Shown here one piece after another: positions 10,696 to 20,482 of a DNA stretch of 64,000 nucleotides. Origin of the DNA: Bacteroidales bacterium. Its GTDB lineage: Bacteria; Bacteroidota; Bacteroidia; Bacteroidales; UBA4417. The position numbers and the translations under genes are program-made. The notes under the pieces were generated by a model. It did no database searches and was not told where the DNA came from. It worked only from the letters and a program-made list of their open reading frames with translations. Location of the stretch: positions 1-64,000 of the forward strand of contig JADJGZ010000029.1 in the NCBI GenBank assembly GCA_016707785.1, read 5' to 3'. Numbering within the stretch: the first letter of the stretch is position 1; each line of letters starts with the position of its first letter.

Positions 10696-12513
10696 TTATT
10701 TCCTTTTTATAAGCTTTTTTGCACTGGTTCCCTTTGAATCCCTTAATTGAACAACATAAATACCATCAGGGAGTAAGCTTAAATCGATTACACTGTTCCT
10801 GCTTTCAACTGTATCAGTATAAAGCGATCGGCCACTGATGTCAGTAATTGTGATGGCACATAACCCTGCAGTAGCATTTGTCACGATTGTAACTTCATTG
10901 CTGAATGGGTTAGGGTAAAGAGTGAAGGCCTCTGATTCATTAACGTTTATGCCGGCTGTCAGGATATTTATTTCGCTGGAGACTGACACACAAGCAGGGA
11001 TATAAGAGTAGGCAACACTGTATTTCCCATTGGAGGTAACAAGGAACGATGCACTATTGGCTCCCGTGATGGTATCGCCATTTAAAAACCATTGAATATT
11101 TCCACTAAAGGGAGGAGTGGCGGTAAGAAGGCTTCCTGTAAGGTTAAGAACTGGTTGAGGTGCCACATCCGGCTCTTCGGTAAATTTCGCCAGGTACAAT
11201 CCCCTGTTGGGGTCACGGGGTGTACAGCTGAAAGTGGGGACAGAACCCGTATATAATTTCCCTCCCACATAAAAAACACCTGCATTATTGGTGGCCAGTG
11301 ACTTTACTTTTGACCCCAGTTCAATCCCGGTTACAAAAGCAAAAGCATTTTGAAATATCCCGTCATAACCTATTTTCGCGATATAGGACCTTCCATTGAG
11401 GGCATTAATTGTAAAGGCCCCTAATACCAGTTCCCCGGTAAAATCACCGCCAAAAAATACACCGCTTCCGTCCGGATTATTAAGTATACTCCAGGCATGG
11501 GCATTGGTCGTAATGGATTTAAGCCATATTTTATTTCCGTTTTCATCCAGTTTTATAATCCCGTCAGTGTAATTTGTTGATCCGGGGCCGGGATTTACAA
11601 TGGTATCAGTGCCTGCAATCAGGGTTGAATTAACTTCCACCCCCACATATATACCATCATCATTTCCAATGGTAACAGGGATATAATTCTCAGCCGGATT
11701 GCCTGCGCCATTCACATATTCGGCCCACACTACACTCAGGTTACTGCTGGTACGAAGCATCAGCAGGGGGGCGGTTCCGGTTTCTATCAGGGGAATTAGC
11801 GTAATGCTGCCATAGGTTAAAGTGCCCCGTGAAGTGGCAGAAAATAATAAATCACCATTTGAAAATACTCCGGAACCTTTGAAATGGATGCCATTGACGG
11901 CTGTATAAGGATCGAATGCATCAGCGGTTAAAGTAGAAATATATTGACCCGTGGTATCCAGTTTGCTGATGGAAAGATTCCCTGTCTGAAAATAAATATG
12001 GTGGTCGTGAAACTGCAACATACAGGCTCCTGCATATCCACCAAAGCTTTGATTGTTGGGAACGGTCCATTTCAGGTTGCCGTTTTTATCGAATTTTATT
12101 ACATAATTGCGATCTGCTATGCCGGTCATCGTAACTCCGTCGATAATGAGCGTTGAACCACCCCATAATGCACCCAAAAGATACAGGTTGTCATTTTCCC
12201 CAACCTGTATGTTCAGAGGATAAAAATTAACCCCTATGGGTTTTATATACTGGATTTCTCCCAAAGCATTAAACTTATACAGGAATGTGGTGATGCCTCC
12301 TGTATAAGGATCTGCAGTGATTCCCTGGCATTGTTGCTGTCCGTTGGCACCCTCCAGGGTATATAAATTACCCTGCGAATCGCGGGCAATAGCAAGTGCT
12401 CCGTAATAGCTGTTGGCAACACCACTGTATCCCGCACTGGTCACCCAGTCGAAACGTTGGGCTTGTAATATTATACTTGCTAGTATCAGGCTTATGGTCA
12501 GTATCTTTTTCAT
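10696..12513 (-). CDS. T9SS-exported SBBP-type propeller protein
   Basis: A 605-residue secreted protein. After a signal peptide (MKKILTISLILASIILQAQ) come repeats in which a Gly/Asn-rich turn alternates with a strand reading like YVIKFDKNGNLKWTVP, IIKLDENGNKIWLKSITT or YIAKIGYDGIFQNAFAF. These resemble the SBBP/beta-propeller repeats common in Bacteroidota surface proteins. An Ig-like module (about 455-520, GSLLTATPPFSGNIQWFLNG) precedes a T9SS sorting domain (FTLYPNPFSNEVTIVTNATA, then LSLLPDGIYVVQLRDSKG, ending KKLIKRK). It is probably displayed on the cell surface or released; no enzymatic motif is visible. Confidence 0.85.
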   Translation of the reverse strand: MKKILTISLILASIILQAQRFDWVTSAGYSGVANSYYGALAIARDSQGNLYTLEGANGQQQCQGITADPYTGGITTFLYKFNALGEIQYIKPIGVNFYPLNIQVGENDNLYLLGALWGGSTLIIDGVTMTGIADRNYVIKFDKNGNLKWTVPNNQSFGGYAGACMLQFHDHHIYFQTGNLSISKLDTTGQYISTLTADAFDPYTAVNGIHFKGSGVFSNGDLLFSATSRGTLTYGSITLIPLIETGTAPLLMLRTSSNLSVVWAEYVNGAGNPAENYIPVTIGNDDGIYVGVEVNSTLIAGTDTIVNPGPGSTNYTDGIIKLDENGNKIWLKSITTNAHAWSILNNPDGSGVFFGGDFTGELVLGAFTINALNGRSYIAKIGYDGIFQNAFAFVTGIELGSKVKSLATNNAGVFYVGGKLYTGSVPTFSCTPRDPNRGLYLAKFTEEPDVAPQPVLNLTGSLLTATPPFSGNIQWFLNGDTITGANSASFLVTSNGKYSVAYSYIPACVSVSSEINILTAGINVNESEAFTLYPNPFSNEVTIVTNATAGLCAITITDISGRSLYTDTVESRNSVIDLSLLPDGIYVVQLRDSKGTSAKKLIKRK

Positions 12514-12642
12514 TATTCATTCATTATTTGATTCAATTAAATCGGGTATTTATTGCATTTTGTCTATTAACTATTATAATCATCCACTTATTGGTAGCAT
12601 CATTAATTTGCTTGTGAGTCAGGATCAAATTCGTATGCTTAA

Positions 12643-14220
12643 TTATCTTTTTATGACTATAAATTTTGAAGTTTTCGTTTCACTGTAAAGGCATATGAAA
12701 TACAATCCAGATGGTATGTTTCCGAGATTTATAGCCTCATTTAATTTATAGTCAGGATTTGTGATCATAATCTGGCCAATGCTGTTCTTTACTTCCAGTC
12801 TTGCTGTTTTGAACTCTTCTGTAATGCCTTTTATATAGACAAAATCAGAAGAGGGATTTGGATACACCGACCATTCTGTTGCCAATAATTGTTCATTGGC
12901 TGATACATTATTCACGGCACCGGTTATCTGGGAGGTAAGGATAAGTGAGTTGTCTGATGATAAAGGGTCGGGAGTGCCTGAACTGATAAAAATTCTTCCA
13001 TTACCATCTATTGTCATGTCCCCCTGCGTTGAAGCAGGAATCCCGTTCTGGTCGATTAAGGCTATGCCTGCATTGCCAAAACCGACAACAGGACTACCAT
13101 TTAAATAGTAGCAGTGTAAAACATCAAAACTATATCCTGTTTGATATTCGGATTTCCTGCAATAATAAATCAGGTTGTCAGAAACACCGAGTTTGGTTTT
13201 CACAGGATAAAAATCGGCTATACCAGTATTGATATTAAGAGAAGGGTCATTCTGTCCTGATGCGTTTATTCTGAAAACTGTTTCAGTATAGGTCATATTA
13301 ACTGTATCACGCATTGTAAGGGTAGAAATTACAGATCCATCTTCCTGTAATGCGGAGCTCGAATAAGTATAATTGCCATCATTACTTTTTACGCTTCTGG
13401 TGTAAAATCCTTCATTGCCGAACGAATTATCAAATGATCCATCGTCGTTCATTTTGCTGATTGTCACATGGTTATAGGGGTAATTGGTAAATGATTGATT
13501 TACAAGGATGTCATTGTTGGGGGATACTAACAATTCATTGATAACCAAATAAGCTTCGGAGGTCATTGCCCATTCCGCTAGGTAGTATGACACCACCCCT
13601 GAATTCCCGAACGACATATCCAAGGCACCATCAGGTAAGAACTTCCAAAGAAAAACATGGGGTACCATTACTCCTGCAACAAACCGGCTTTCCTTTCCGC
13701 AAACAATAATTCTATCATCCGATAGCACAGCAACTTTATAAATAAATTCTGAATTTGGCCTGTTTAAATCAACCACGCCATCGGTTCCGAAAGTAGCATC
13801 CAGTGAGCCATCAGGGTTTAGGCGGAAGATGCGTTCTGTATTGTAAAACTGGTCGCCGGCAACAATTATTTTCCCTGTACTTTGCTGGCTAATACCGGCA
13901 GCGCGGGTGTACAAATTAATACCCGGATCATCCTTTGACCTCACCATGCCATCCCCTCCACCAAAATTGGGATCAGGTGTGCCATCAGTTCTGTAACGGA
14001 GAATTACCGCCTGATGCCCCTCATTTGAGAAATTGGCTTCGGCGCAAACAAGTAGTTTTTCATCTGACTGAACAAGTATTTTGGTGATTTCAAATCCATT
14101 GTTGTTCCCGTAAATGGTATCCCATCCATTCCCGCTGAAAGCTGAATTTAAGCTGCCCGGGATCTGGGAGGAGGCATACAGGCTTATTGAAAACAGAAAA
14201 ATTAGGATAAGACTCTTCAT
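12643..14220 (-). CDS. T9SS-exported delta-60 repeat protein
   Basis: A 525-residue secreted protein. A signal peptide (about 1-18) is followed by repeats with the delta-60 signature DGxxDxxFGxxG: TDGTPDPNFGGGDG, PDGSLDATFGTDGVV, PDGALDMSFGNSGVV, DDGSFDNSFGNEGFY. Between them are strands such as VAVLSDDRIIVCGKES. Delta-60 repeats are predicted to form a propeller-like surface structure. The C-terminus is a T9SS sorting domain (TEWSVYPNPSSDFVYIKG ... NIPSGLYFICLYSETKTSKF). Its promoter would lie in the 400-base divergent gap shared with the LytTR regulator at 14619, so that regulator could act on it; this is only an inference from position. Confidence 0.85.
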   Translation of the reverse strand: MKSLILIFLFSISLYASSQIPGSLNSAFSGNGWDTIYGNNNGFEITKILVQSDEKLLVCAEANFSNEGHQAVILRYRTDGTPDPNFGGGDGMVRSKDDPGINLYTRAAGISQQSTGKIIVAGDQFYNTERIFRLNPDGSLDATFGTDGVVDLNRPNSEFIYKVAVLSDDRIIVCGKESRFVAGVMVPHVFLWKFLPDGALDMSFGNSGVVSYYLAEWAMTSEAYLVINELLVSPNNDILVNQSFTNYPYNHVTISKMNDDGSFDNSFGNEGFYTRSVKSNDGNYTYSSSALQEDGSVISTLTMRDTVNMTYTETVFRINASGQNDPSLNINTGIADFYPVKTKLGVSDNLIYYCRKSEYQTGYSFDVLHCYYLNGSPVVGFGNAGIALIDQNGIPASTQGDMTIDGNGRIFISSGTPDPLSSDNSLILTSQITGAVNNVSANEQLLATEWSVYPNPSSDFVYIKGITEEFKTARLEVKNSIGQIMITNPDYKLNEAINLGNIPSGLYFICLYSETKTSKFIVIKR

Positions 14221-14618
14221 AGTTTTTGCTTTGATTCAGTTTAGTTAAATCTGTAAGATGATATTTTACCGAATCTGAACAGACTTGTAACTCTGTTCAA
14301 TAAGGTATTTCTTATTCAGTGCGGCTTTCCTTTAATAATTCTGCCAGGATTAAGCCTGAATTTTTAATTCAAAATCAGAATCAAAAGTACATTGCATGGT
14401 AACTTACAATTTCCATAATGTGTAATTGGTATTTACGGCTGTATAAATGGACCGAATTCCCGTTTTTGTTGATTTTACAATCAGCTTTGCAAGAATTATC
14501 ACAATTTGCAAACCATACATTTATTCCGGTTGTTTATATTGTCCTGTTACCCTTTTACACATATATCCTTACTGCTCAGTTAAAATGAGGTACATTTAAA
14601 AATTAATTTCTTCTGATT
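14221..14618. other. Divergent intergenic region
   Basis: An AT-rich gap between the leftward T9SS gene and the rightward LytTR/LytS pair. It must hold both promoters. I could not assign a confident Bacteroidota -7 (TAnnTTTG) box and see no small gene. Confidence 0.5.
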
Positions 14619-15359
14619 ATGATTGATTTGATACTTATCGATGATGAACACAGTGCCATTAAAAGCCTGGAGTGGGAAATCGGTAATTTCTGTAAAAATG
14701 TGAGAATCGTTGCTTCCTTTACCAATGCCATGGAAGCAGTGAGTTTCCTCCAGAAGAATACCGTGGATTGTGTATTCCTGGATATCGAAATGCCCGATTT
14801 GGATGGTTTTCAGTTCCTTGAGCTGTTTCCAAAACGTACCTTTGCTGTTGTCATTACCACGGCTTTCGATCAATATGCCATCAAAGCCATTAAGGAAAGT
14901 GCGCTTGATTACCTGTTAAAACCTATCGATTCTGATGAACTGATAGTGTGTATCGACAAAATTGAACAGGCAAAAATCAATAATTCATTAAATGACAGGC
15001 TGGAAAGCTCCTTGGAGAAACTGCTTCATTCATCAGCCTTCACACAAAAAAAAATCAATATAAACAACGACGGGAAAATCATATTTCTGCATCCCGACGA
15101 GATTCTTTATTGTGAAAGTGATGGGAATTATTGCACGATATTTCTGGAAAATAAAGAAAGAATTGTCCTGAGCCAGAAATTGAAATTTATGGAGGAAAAG
15201 CTTAACGGAATGCAGTTTTTCAGGATTCATAACTCATTTCTGATCAACCTGAATAAGGTAAAGGAATTCCATAAAACAGATGAATATGTAGTGTTGTCGA
15301 ACCAGGTTAAAATCCCGGTTTCAAGACAAAAGAAATCAACTTTTCTGGATCAGTTATGA
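14619..15359 (+). CDS. LytTR-family response regulator
   Basis: A 246-residue two-component response regulator that binds DNA through a LytTR domain. The receiver domain (1-120) has the acidic pair Asp8/Asp9, the phosphoacceptor Asp55 in CVFLDIEMPDLDG, and the lysine in DYLLKPID. A linker leads to a LytTR domain (about 140-245: IIFLHPDEILYCESDGNYCT, MQFFRIHNSFLINLNKVKEF, VKIPVSRQKK), the beta-type DNA-binding fold. Its stop overlaps the start of the kinase gene (ATGA at 15356-15359), so the two are translationally coupled partners. Confidence 0.95.
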   Translation: MIDLILIDDEHSAIKSLEWEIGNFCKNVRIVASFTNAMEAVSFLQKNTVDCVFLDIEMPDLDGFQFLELFPKRTFAVVITTAFDQYAIKAIKESALDYLLKPIDSDELIVCIDKIEQAKINNSLNDRLESSLEKLLHSSAFTQKKININNDGKIIFLHPDEILYCESDGNYCTIFLENKERIVLSQKLKFMEEKLNGMQFFRIHNSFLINLNKVKEFHKTDEYVVLSNQVKIPVSRQKKSTFLDQL

Positions 15360-16849
15360 GTATTGAACAGACCAGGCTGGCATCAATGCTTTGGGGGTTT
15401 GTAACTTCCGGACTGATGATCTTCTTTCTCTTCAGTTTCCTGGTATATATTCAAAGCCGGCAGAAAACTTTCCTGTTTTATGCTTTTTATAATATCCTGT
15501 TGGCGATTTCATTGATATATAATAGTCCGTATATCCCGTTTTCTTTGATTTCTGATTTCAGAAACGGTGCATACTTCCCCTTAAGCTGGTTTATTCAGAT
15601 CGTTTATAATACCTTTCTTTTCTTCTTTTATTTCGAGTTTCTTGAACTCAAAAAATATTTTCCCCGGTATGCCCGCATTCTGAGCAGGTTTTTACTCTTT
15701 CTCTCCGGTGGTTCTTTGCTATTGGTTGTTTTTTCCATTTATTTCAGAGAGATATCACTTTACCGGAATTACTTTGTTTATGGCTTTCTGCCCCTGATCA
15801 GCATCCTGGTGCTAACTGCCCTTTATGTCACTTCCAGGATTCCGAACAGATTGAAATATTTTATCATTACAGGAGTGATTGTTTACCAGGTGTTCGCTTA
15901 TATCGCCCTTTACAAAACAATGACCCTGGCCAGTGGCGTTAGCCCGATTGTGTATTTCTATATCGGAATCATCATAGAATCCACCATTTTTATGTTAGGA
16001 CTTGGGTATAAGGTGAAATTATTATACCTCGAAAAAATACTTGCACAGGAGAAAATTATTGAGGAACAGCAAGCCAATCAGAAACTCAGGGAAAATCACC
16101 GTAAAGAATTGGAGAGCCAGCTGGAAGAAAAGATTGCAGAACTAAAGGAAGCACTTCGGAAAAATGAAGCGGAGAAGTTGCATTCACTTACTCTATCATT
16201 TGAAAGTGAAATCTCTCTTTTAAAACTCGATGCTTTACGAAGCCAGATGAATCCTCATTTTATTTTTAATGCCCTGAATTCAATAAAAGCATACCTGATC
16301 GATAATAACAAAGAGAAGGCTGTTTACTACCTGAATAAATTCGCAAAACTGATTCGCAAAATTCTTGAAAGTTCCAGAACTGACAGCGTTTCCCTGGAAG
16401 AAGAGCTCGAAACCATTGAATTATACCTGAATATTGAAAATATTCGTTTTAATAACACCATTAACTTCCTGGTAAACAGTTCAGATAAGGTGAATTTAAA
16501 TACAACCAAACTCCCGGGTTTAATCCTGCAGCCCTTTATTGAAAATGCCCTGTGGCATGGTTTAATGCTAAAGGAAGGAGAAAAGTATATTACAATCGAT
16601 GTTGTATCAAACAATGGCATTACCTGTCTTACTATTACCGATAATGGGATCGGACGGGCAAAGGCCAAGGAAAAGAGTGATAAAAAATCATTTAAAAAAG
16701 AATCACTCGGGATACAATTTGCCCAGGAACGGCTGAACTTCTTTAACAGGAAATACAATACCGCCTATAGCTTCAGCATTTCTGATTTGTATGATGAGAA
16801 TGCTGTGGCTATTGGTACCAGGGTGGTTTTTAATTTCCTGATGAATTAA
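15356..16849 (+). CDS. LytS-type sensor histidine kinase
   Basis: A 497-residue membrane histidine kinase, partner of the preceding LytTR regulator. About residues 15-225 contain seven or so hydrophobic helices, the 7TM layout of 7TMR-DISM type sensors without the extracellular DISM domain. A coiled coil follows (about 225-285, rich in Lys/Glu). The His-kinase domain has the phosphoacceptor His301 in SQMNPHFIFNALNSIKAYL and an N-box-like IENALWHGL at about 395. The G-box is reduced to TDNGIGRAKAK. The signal sensed is unknown. The two-gene operon is transcribed away from the T9SS genes and ends tail to tail with the oxidoreductase gene at 16963. Confidence 0.93.
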   Translation: MSIEQTRLASMLWGFVTSGLMIFFLFSFLVYIQSRQKTFLFYAFYNILLAISLIYNSPYIPFSLISDFRNGAYFPLSWFIQIVYNTFLFFFYFEFLELKKYFPRYARILSRFLLFLSGGSLLLVVFSIYFREISLYRNYFVYGFLPLISILVLTALYVTSRIPNRLKYFIITGVIVYQVFAYIALYKTMTLASGVSPIVYFYIGIIIESTIFMLGLGYKVKLLYLEKILAQEKIIEEQQANQKLRENHRKELESQLEEKIAELKEALRKNEAEKLHSLTLSFESEISLLKLDALRSQMNPHFIFNALNSIKAYLIDNNKEKAVYYLNKFAKLIRKILESSRTDSVSLEEELETIELYLNIENIRFNNTINFLVNSSDKVNLNTTKLPGLILQPFIENALWHGLMLKEGEKYITIDVVSNNGITCLTITDNGIGRAKAKEKSDKKSFKKESLGIQFAQERLNFFNRKYNTAYSFSISDLYDENAVAIGTRVVFNFLMN

Positions 16850-16962
16850 TCCGTTAGTTCTCTTGATCCTTCCCTTTCATTTTTAATTTGCCTCATTCTA
16901 ATCAGCTCCTGTCAGTAAGACGGATTGCAAAACTGCCATGAATGAGTATAATTCCCCCTAAA

Positions 16963-18582
16963 TTATTTTTTCAATTTTTTTATAATCCTATTTGCTGCCA
17001 ATTTACCGGTAAGTATTGACATAGGCACACCTGCAGGACTATAAGCCCATTGTCCTGCCTGGTAAATTGAAGGTATAGGTGTTAGAACTGAACGATCCGA
17101 GATTTGAATTTTATTTACAACTGGCATATTTTTTTGAAATGACCAGCCAACAATAGCTCCTTCAGAACTGCCTACCCTGTTTTCAATGCTTAAGGGTGTA
17201 AAAGAAAAGCGGGCTATGATTTTATCTTTTAACATAGGGTAAATAGAATCAGTGATTACATCAATAATATGATTTTCCATTTCAACGGTAAACTGATCAA
17301 GCCAGCCTGCCTTTTGAATCTCTCTGAATAAGTCATATTCCGCAAGTAAGCTTATAATAATGCCCGTTTTACCAGGTGGAACCATTGCCGGATCTTTAAG
17401 TCCGGGAATGGAAATTTCATAGGTATTCAATTTGATAAATTTGTCAAGCCAGGTAAATATTTGTTCTTTTTTAATGGTTTCAAAATTCTTAAGCAAGTCA
17501 TATAATTCCTTCCGGTGTGTTTCGCCTAACCCTGTTTTTGATGGGGTATAAAAGAAATGTCCATGAGCAATTTTACTGAAATTTTCAAGTGGCACATCTA
17601 CTTCAAGAAATAAGGAAAAAACAGAATCTCCACCCCGGTTTGCCAGCATTCTGCTTTTCGATTCACTAAATCTGGCTTTGATATCCGGAGACAAGCCTTC
17701 CGTTTTTACTATGTTATATAGTGTTTTTAAATCAGTAGCCCAGATAAGGTGATTATATCTGTAACTGACGTTGTTTTGATCAATAACAATACATTTATCA
17801 GCCCATACTTCTACGATTTGTGAATTTATTTTAAGTTCTCCTCCACATTCTGATATTTTGTTTTTCAATGCCTCCGAAAGCTTGCCAACTCCTCCTTTTG
17901 GATAGAAATAATCCAGGTATAAGGAAAAATAACTCAATGCAAAAAAGGCAGGTGTATTTTTAAAGAAATGCTGTGAAATCATATCCCTGAGGGCAGGGTT
18001 TTTTATAATAGTTTTTAAATAATCCTCCACCGGCATGTTCATCCGGTTAATCTTTCCTACGGTTAAAATGAATTTCGGCAGCCAGGGTAAAAGTGTTTTA
18101 AACAAAAAATTTTTGTCATGTATCAGGTCTTTAAACACAGGATTCTCTATGCCATAGAGTACATTCATGTGTTTCATTATTTTTCGTATGATTTTTATAA
18201 CCTCATCAATCTCACTTTCACTTTCAGGAAATAATTTTACCAGGAGCCCCCGGTATTTATGTAAATCATTTATGGTTTCTATATTAATAACCTCATTTTC
18301 TACACCTACAGAAACAGGACTTTTAACAACTTCAAGCTGAATGCCTAAATCCTTTAGCATTGCGAAAATAATGCCTGCATCTTCTAAAGCCCTTACTCCA
18401 GCTTCAAAATGAAATCCATCACGGGTAAATGAATTTACCAGGCCTCCAAATTCACTATTTTTTTCAATCAGCAATACTTTTTGTCCTGAACGTGCAAGGT
18501 ACACTGCTGATGTAAGGCCGGCAATGCCACCACCAACCACAATGGTATTGTATGTATGATCAGGCAAACTCTTTTCTTCCAT
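16963..18582 (-). CDS. CrtISO/phytoene desaturase-like FAD oxidoreductase
   Basis: FAD-dependent oxidoreductase of the phytoene desaturase/carotenoid isomerase superfamily, about 539 residues from the ATG at 18582 (an upstream in-frame TTG at 18591 is less likely). The N-terminal dinucleotide fold reads TIVVGGGIAGLTSAVYLARS (GGGIAG at about 17-22), with the acidic end of strand 2 in VLLIEKNSEFGGL. The C-terminus carries the FAD motif IYQAGQWAYSPAGVPMSILTGK. Known relatives act on polyenes or on retinoid-like substrates; here the substrate is unknown, since no phytoene synthase or lycopene cyclase gene is nearby. It is the last gene of a three-gene set with an SDR and an NTF2-like protein. Confidence 0.85.
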   Translation of the reverse strand: MEEKSLPDHTYNTIVVGGGIAGLTSAVYLARSGQKVLLIEKNSEFGGLVNSFTRDGFHFEAGVRALEDAGIIFAMLKDLGIQLEVVKSPVSVGVENEVINIETINDLHKYRGLLVKLFPESESEIDEVIKIIRKIMKHMNVLYGIENPVFKDLIHDKNFLFKTLLPWLPKFILTVGKINRMNMPVEDYLKTIIKNPALRDMISQHFFKNTPAFFALSYFSLYLDYFYPKGGVGKLSEALKNKISECGGELKINSQIVEVWADKCIVIDQNNVSYRYNHLIWATDLKTLYNIVKTEGLSPDIKARFSESKSRMLANRGGDSVFSLFLEVDVPLENFSKIAHGHFFYTPSKTGLGETHRKELYDLLKNFETIKKEQIFTWLDKFIKLNTYEISIPGLKDPAMVPPGKTGIIISLLAEYDLFREIQKAGWLDQFTVEMENHIIDVITDSIYPMLKDKIIARFSFTPLSIENRVGSSEGAIVGWSFQKNMPVVNKIQISDRSVLTPIPSIYQAGQWAYSPAGVPMSILTGKLAANRIIKKLKK

Positions 18583-18668
18583 ATACTTCAATTAACTCTT
18601 TTCAATATATGTCGTTGCTATTTCATTTTGCAAATTCTGGCAATCCGGCACTGCAATGGTTTCGCTTT

Positions 18669-19622
18669 TTACTTCTGCAATCCTGCTAATTGTATGCTTT
18701 TGTTCCAAAGCTCAATGGCAACTTCCTTGTCCAAAGCAGGAGGAGCAGGCTCTTCCTCTGTAGTTAAATTAAAAAATTTACAACTAACCTTTTCAATCTC
18801 TTCAGAAACTCCAAGATAGTACAATGCCTCAGCCGAAATTTCCGGGGATCTTAATGTTTTATCAAAAAAATTCTTTTTAAACCAACGATAAACAGGCCCA
18901 TTTTCTTTTCCTGTATCTGTTTTCACAGCACCAGGATGCATCGTATTTATGGTTACACCAGAATTTTTGTATTGCTCATCAAAAATGATCATCGATAACA
19001 GTTGCGCAGCTTTTGCTGAGCCATAACTTTTTAAACCTGAATACCTGCGATTTTCCCAATTCAGATCATCAATCCTTATTCCCCAGGCTGCAAAACGATG
19101 TCCCTCGGAGCCAACCATTATAATTCTGGCTTTTTCCTGTGACTTCAACTTATCCTGCAATAGAAAATTAATTATAAAGGTTGATAGGTAGTGAACCACA
19201 AACACCTTTTCTAGTCCGTCGACAGTTATTTCTTTTTTCGTAAGGTAAACCCCAGCATTGTGGATAAGCACATCAATAGAAGTCTTCATATCAGCAAGTT
19301 CCTGAGCAACCCGCTTAATATCACTCAAACTGCTTAAATCTGCAATTTTGTAGTCGCAATGAACTTTAAACTCATTCTCGATCTCCTGGCATAGGGCTTC
19401 TGATTTCTGAATATTTCGATTAATACATAAAATATTTGCTCCTTGCGATGCGTATTTTCTGACAGTATAGTAGCCAATTCCCGAGGTAGCCCCGGTTATA
19501 ACAACAAGCTTATTTTTAAAATCTTTAGTGCAAATTTTTGGGTCTGAACGATTATTCCTGATCATGGCAAACACGTTAGACCATTGATATTGTTTGAAAT
19601 ATTGAAAGAATTTTTTATTCAT
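18669..19622 (-). CDS. Short-chain dehydrogenase/reductase
   Basis: A 317-residue NAD(P)-dependent SDR. It has the cofactor motif TGATSGIG (43-50), the NAG motif in VLIHNAGVY, and the active-site YGSAK (Tyr-x3-Lys) in KSYGSAKAAQLLSMI. An N-terminal extension of about 40 residues precedes the fold. The general type resembles retinol dehydrogenase/WW-oxidoreductase-like SDRs, which act on hydrophobic alcohols and aldehydes; the substrate is not known. Its stop is 86 bases before the start of the CrtISO-like gene, and its start is 9 bases from the stop of the NTF2-like gene, so the three are probably one operon acting on one lipid-like substrate. Confidence 0.92.
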   Translation of the reverse strand: MNKKFFQYFKQYQWSNVFAMIRNNRSDPKICTKDFKNKLVVITGATSGIGYYTVRKYASQGANILCINRNIQKSEALCQEIENEFKVHCDYKIADLSSLSDIKRVAQELADMKTSIDVLIHNAGVYLTKKEITVDGLEKVFVVHYLSTFIINFLLQDKLKSQEKARIIMVGSEGHRFAAWGIRIDDLNWENRRYSGLKSYGSAKAAQLLSMIIFDEQYKNSGVTINTMHPGAVKTDTGKENGPVYRWFKKNFFDKTLRSPEISAEALYYLGVSEEIEKVSCKFFNLTTEEEPAPPALDKEVAIELWNKSIQLAGLQK

Positions 19623-19631
19623 AAGCGTTCC

Positions 19632-20135
19632 TCATCCAAACTTTCTTGCCATAAACTTTCTGTAAACTTTACAAAATCTCGGAATATTGTCAAAAATGTC
19701 GCCCCATAAATCGTAATAATCCCGCTGCTCAGTAATTTTGCCTTCTTCATTAATAGTCAACCGACTCGTGCCAAACAAAATAGAACTTGGATATTTTTTA
19801 AAACTAAGAGTCATTTCCCACTCAATAAATACAGTATTCCCTTCCATGAAACCATTGACAATTCTCATCTTCAGGTCTTTTGAACGTTGGGTCAGACGCT
19901 CGGTCATCTTCGTAAACGCTTCGATTCCATGTATTTCCTGGATCGAATCCCTGAAATATATATTATTGTCATAAAATGGGAGAATGTGCGACCAATCAGG
20001 TTTACCTGCTGTATTGTATGTTTGTGACCACAGCTCTTTTACTGTGTCAATTGTAGTTATTTTTACGTTAAGTATATCTTGATTTACGGGATCAGTATTC
20101 TCCATATCCACCTGAATTTTATGCTTCTCTTCCAT
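19632..20135 (-). CDS. NTF2/SnoaL-like protein
   Basis: A 167-residue cytoplasmic protein with the cone-shaped NTF2-like fold. Diagnostic pieces are the first helix (TVKELWSQTYN), the loop DWSHILPFYDNNIYFRDSIQ, the central HGIEAFTKMTERL, and strands VFIEWEMTLSF and RLTINEEGKITEQRDYYDLW. Such proteins bind small hydrophobic molecules and may be isomerases or cyclases. It opens the three-gene set with the SDR and CrtISO-like oxidoreductase; proteins of this type are often found beside those two families. Catalytic residues cannot be assigned. Confidence 0.8.
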   Translation of the reverse strand: MEEKHKIQVDMENTDPVNQDILNVKITTIDTVKELWSQTYNTAGKPDWSHILPFYDNNIYFRDSIQEIHGIEAFTKMTERLTQRSKDLKMRIVNGFMEGNTVFIEWEMTLSFKKYPSSILFGTSRLTINEEGKITEQRDYYDLWGDIFDNIPRFCKVYRKFMARKFG

Positions 20136-20482
20136 TAAAAATAGTCACCCTAAGATAGTGTAATCAAGGATATAATGCAACTCCTGCAAAAGGTTTTTCG
20201 AACTTATACTCATTCCTGGCAGGTTTGCAATCCGTCAATGACGAAAGCTGATTGGAATGAGTTATACCGGGATTTGTAATTTCTTCGCCGGTTGGAGGAT
20301 CGCAAACCTATTCCGCTTCGGTATAATATGGAAAATCCCCCAAAAGAAGCTTTGGCTCGACAATGGAAGTTCTGGAAAATCTTATAATTGGATTTAAGTA
20401 GCCATAAAGTTTCGGGGATGCCCGATGGCATAATAATACTCAAACACCTTTGGTACAACTGTGAATGTATCAGAAATCTCAG
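20136..20482. other. Intergenic region with palindromic element
   Basis: No gene. It contains the inverted repeat at 20221-20309 listed separately. Parts of the minus strand are open but the codon pattern does not look real. Confidence 0.5.
20221..20309. repeat. Imperfect inverted repeat, possible REP/MITE-like remnant
   Basis: AGGTTTGCAATCC (20221-20233) is repeated in inverted form as GGATCGCAAACCT (20297-20309), 12 of 13 bases pairing, with 63 bases between. A further GGGATTTGTAAT inside resembles the left arm. Such elements are typical of palindromic repeats moved by REP-associated transposases in Bacteroidota, but no transposase is near. Confidence 0.45.

Noticed and set aside
16963..18582. 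Carotenoid biosynthesis gene crtI
   Set aside because: The family is right, but no crtB, crtY or crtE neighbour supports a carotenoid pathway, so no symbol is given.
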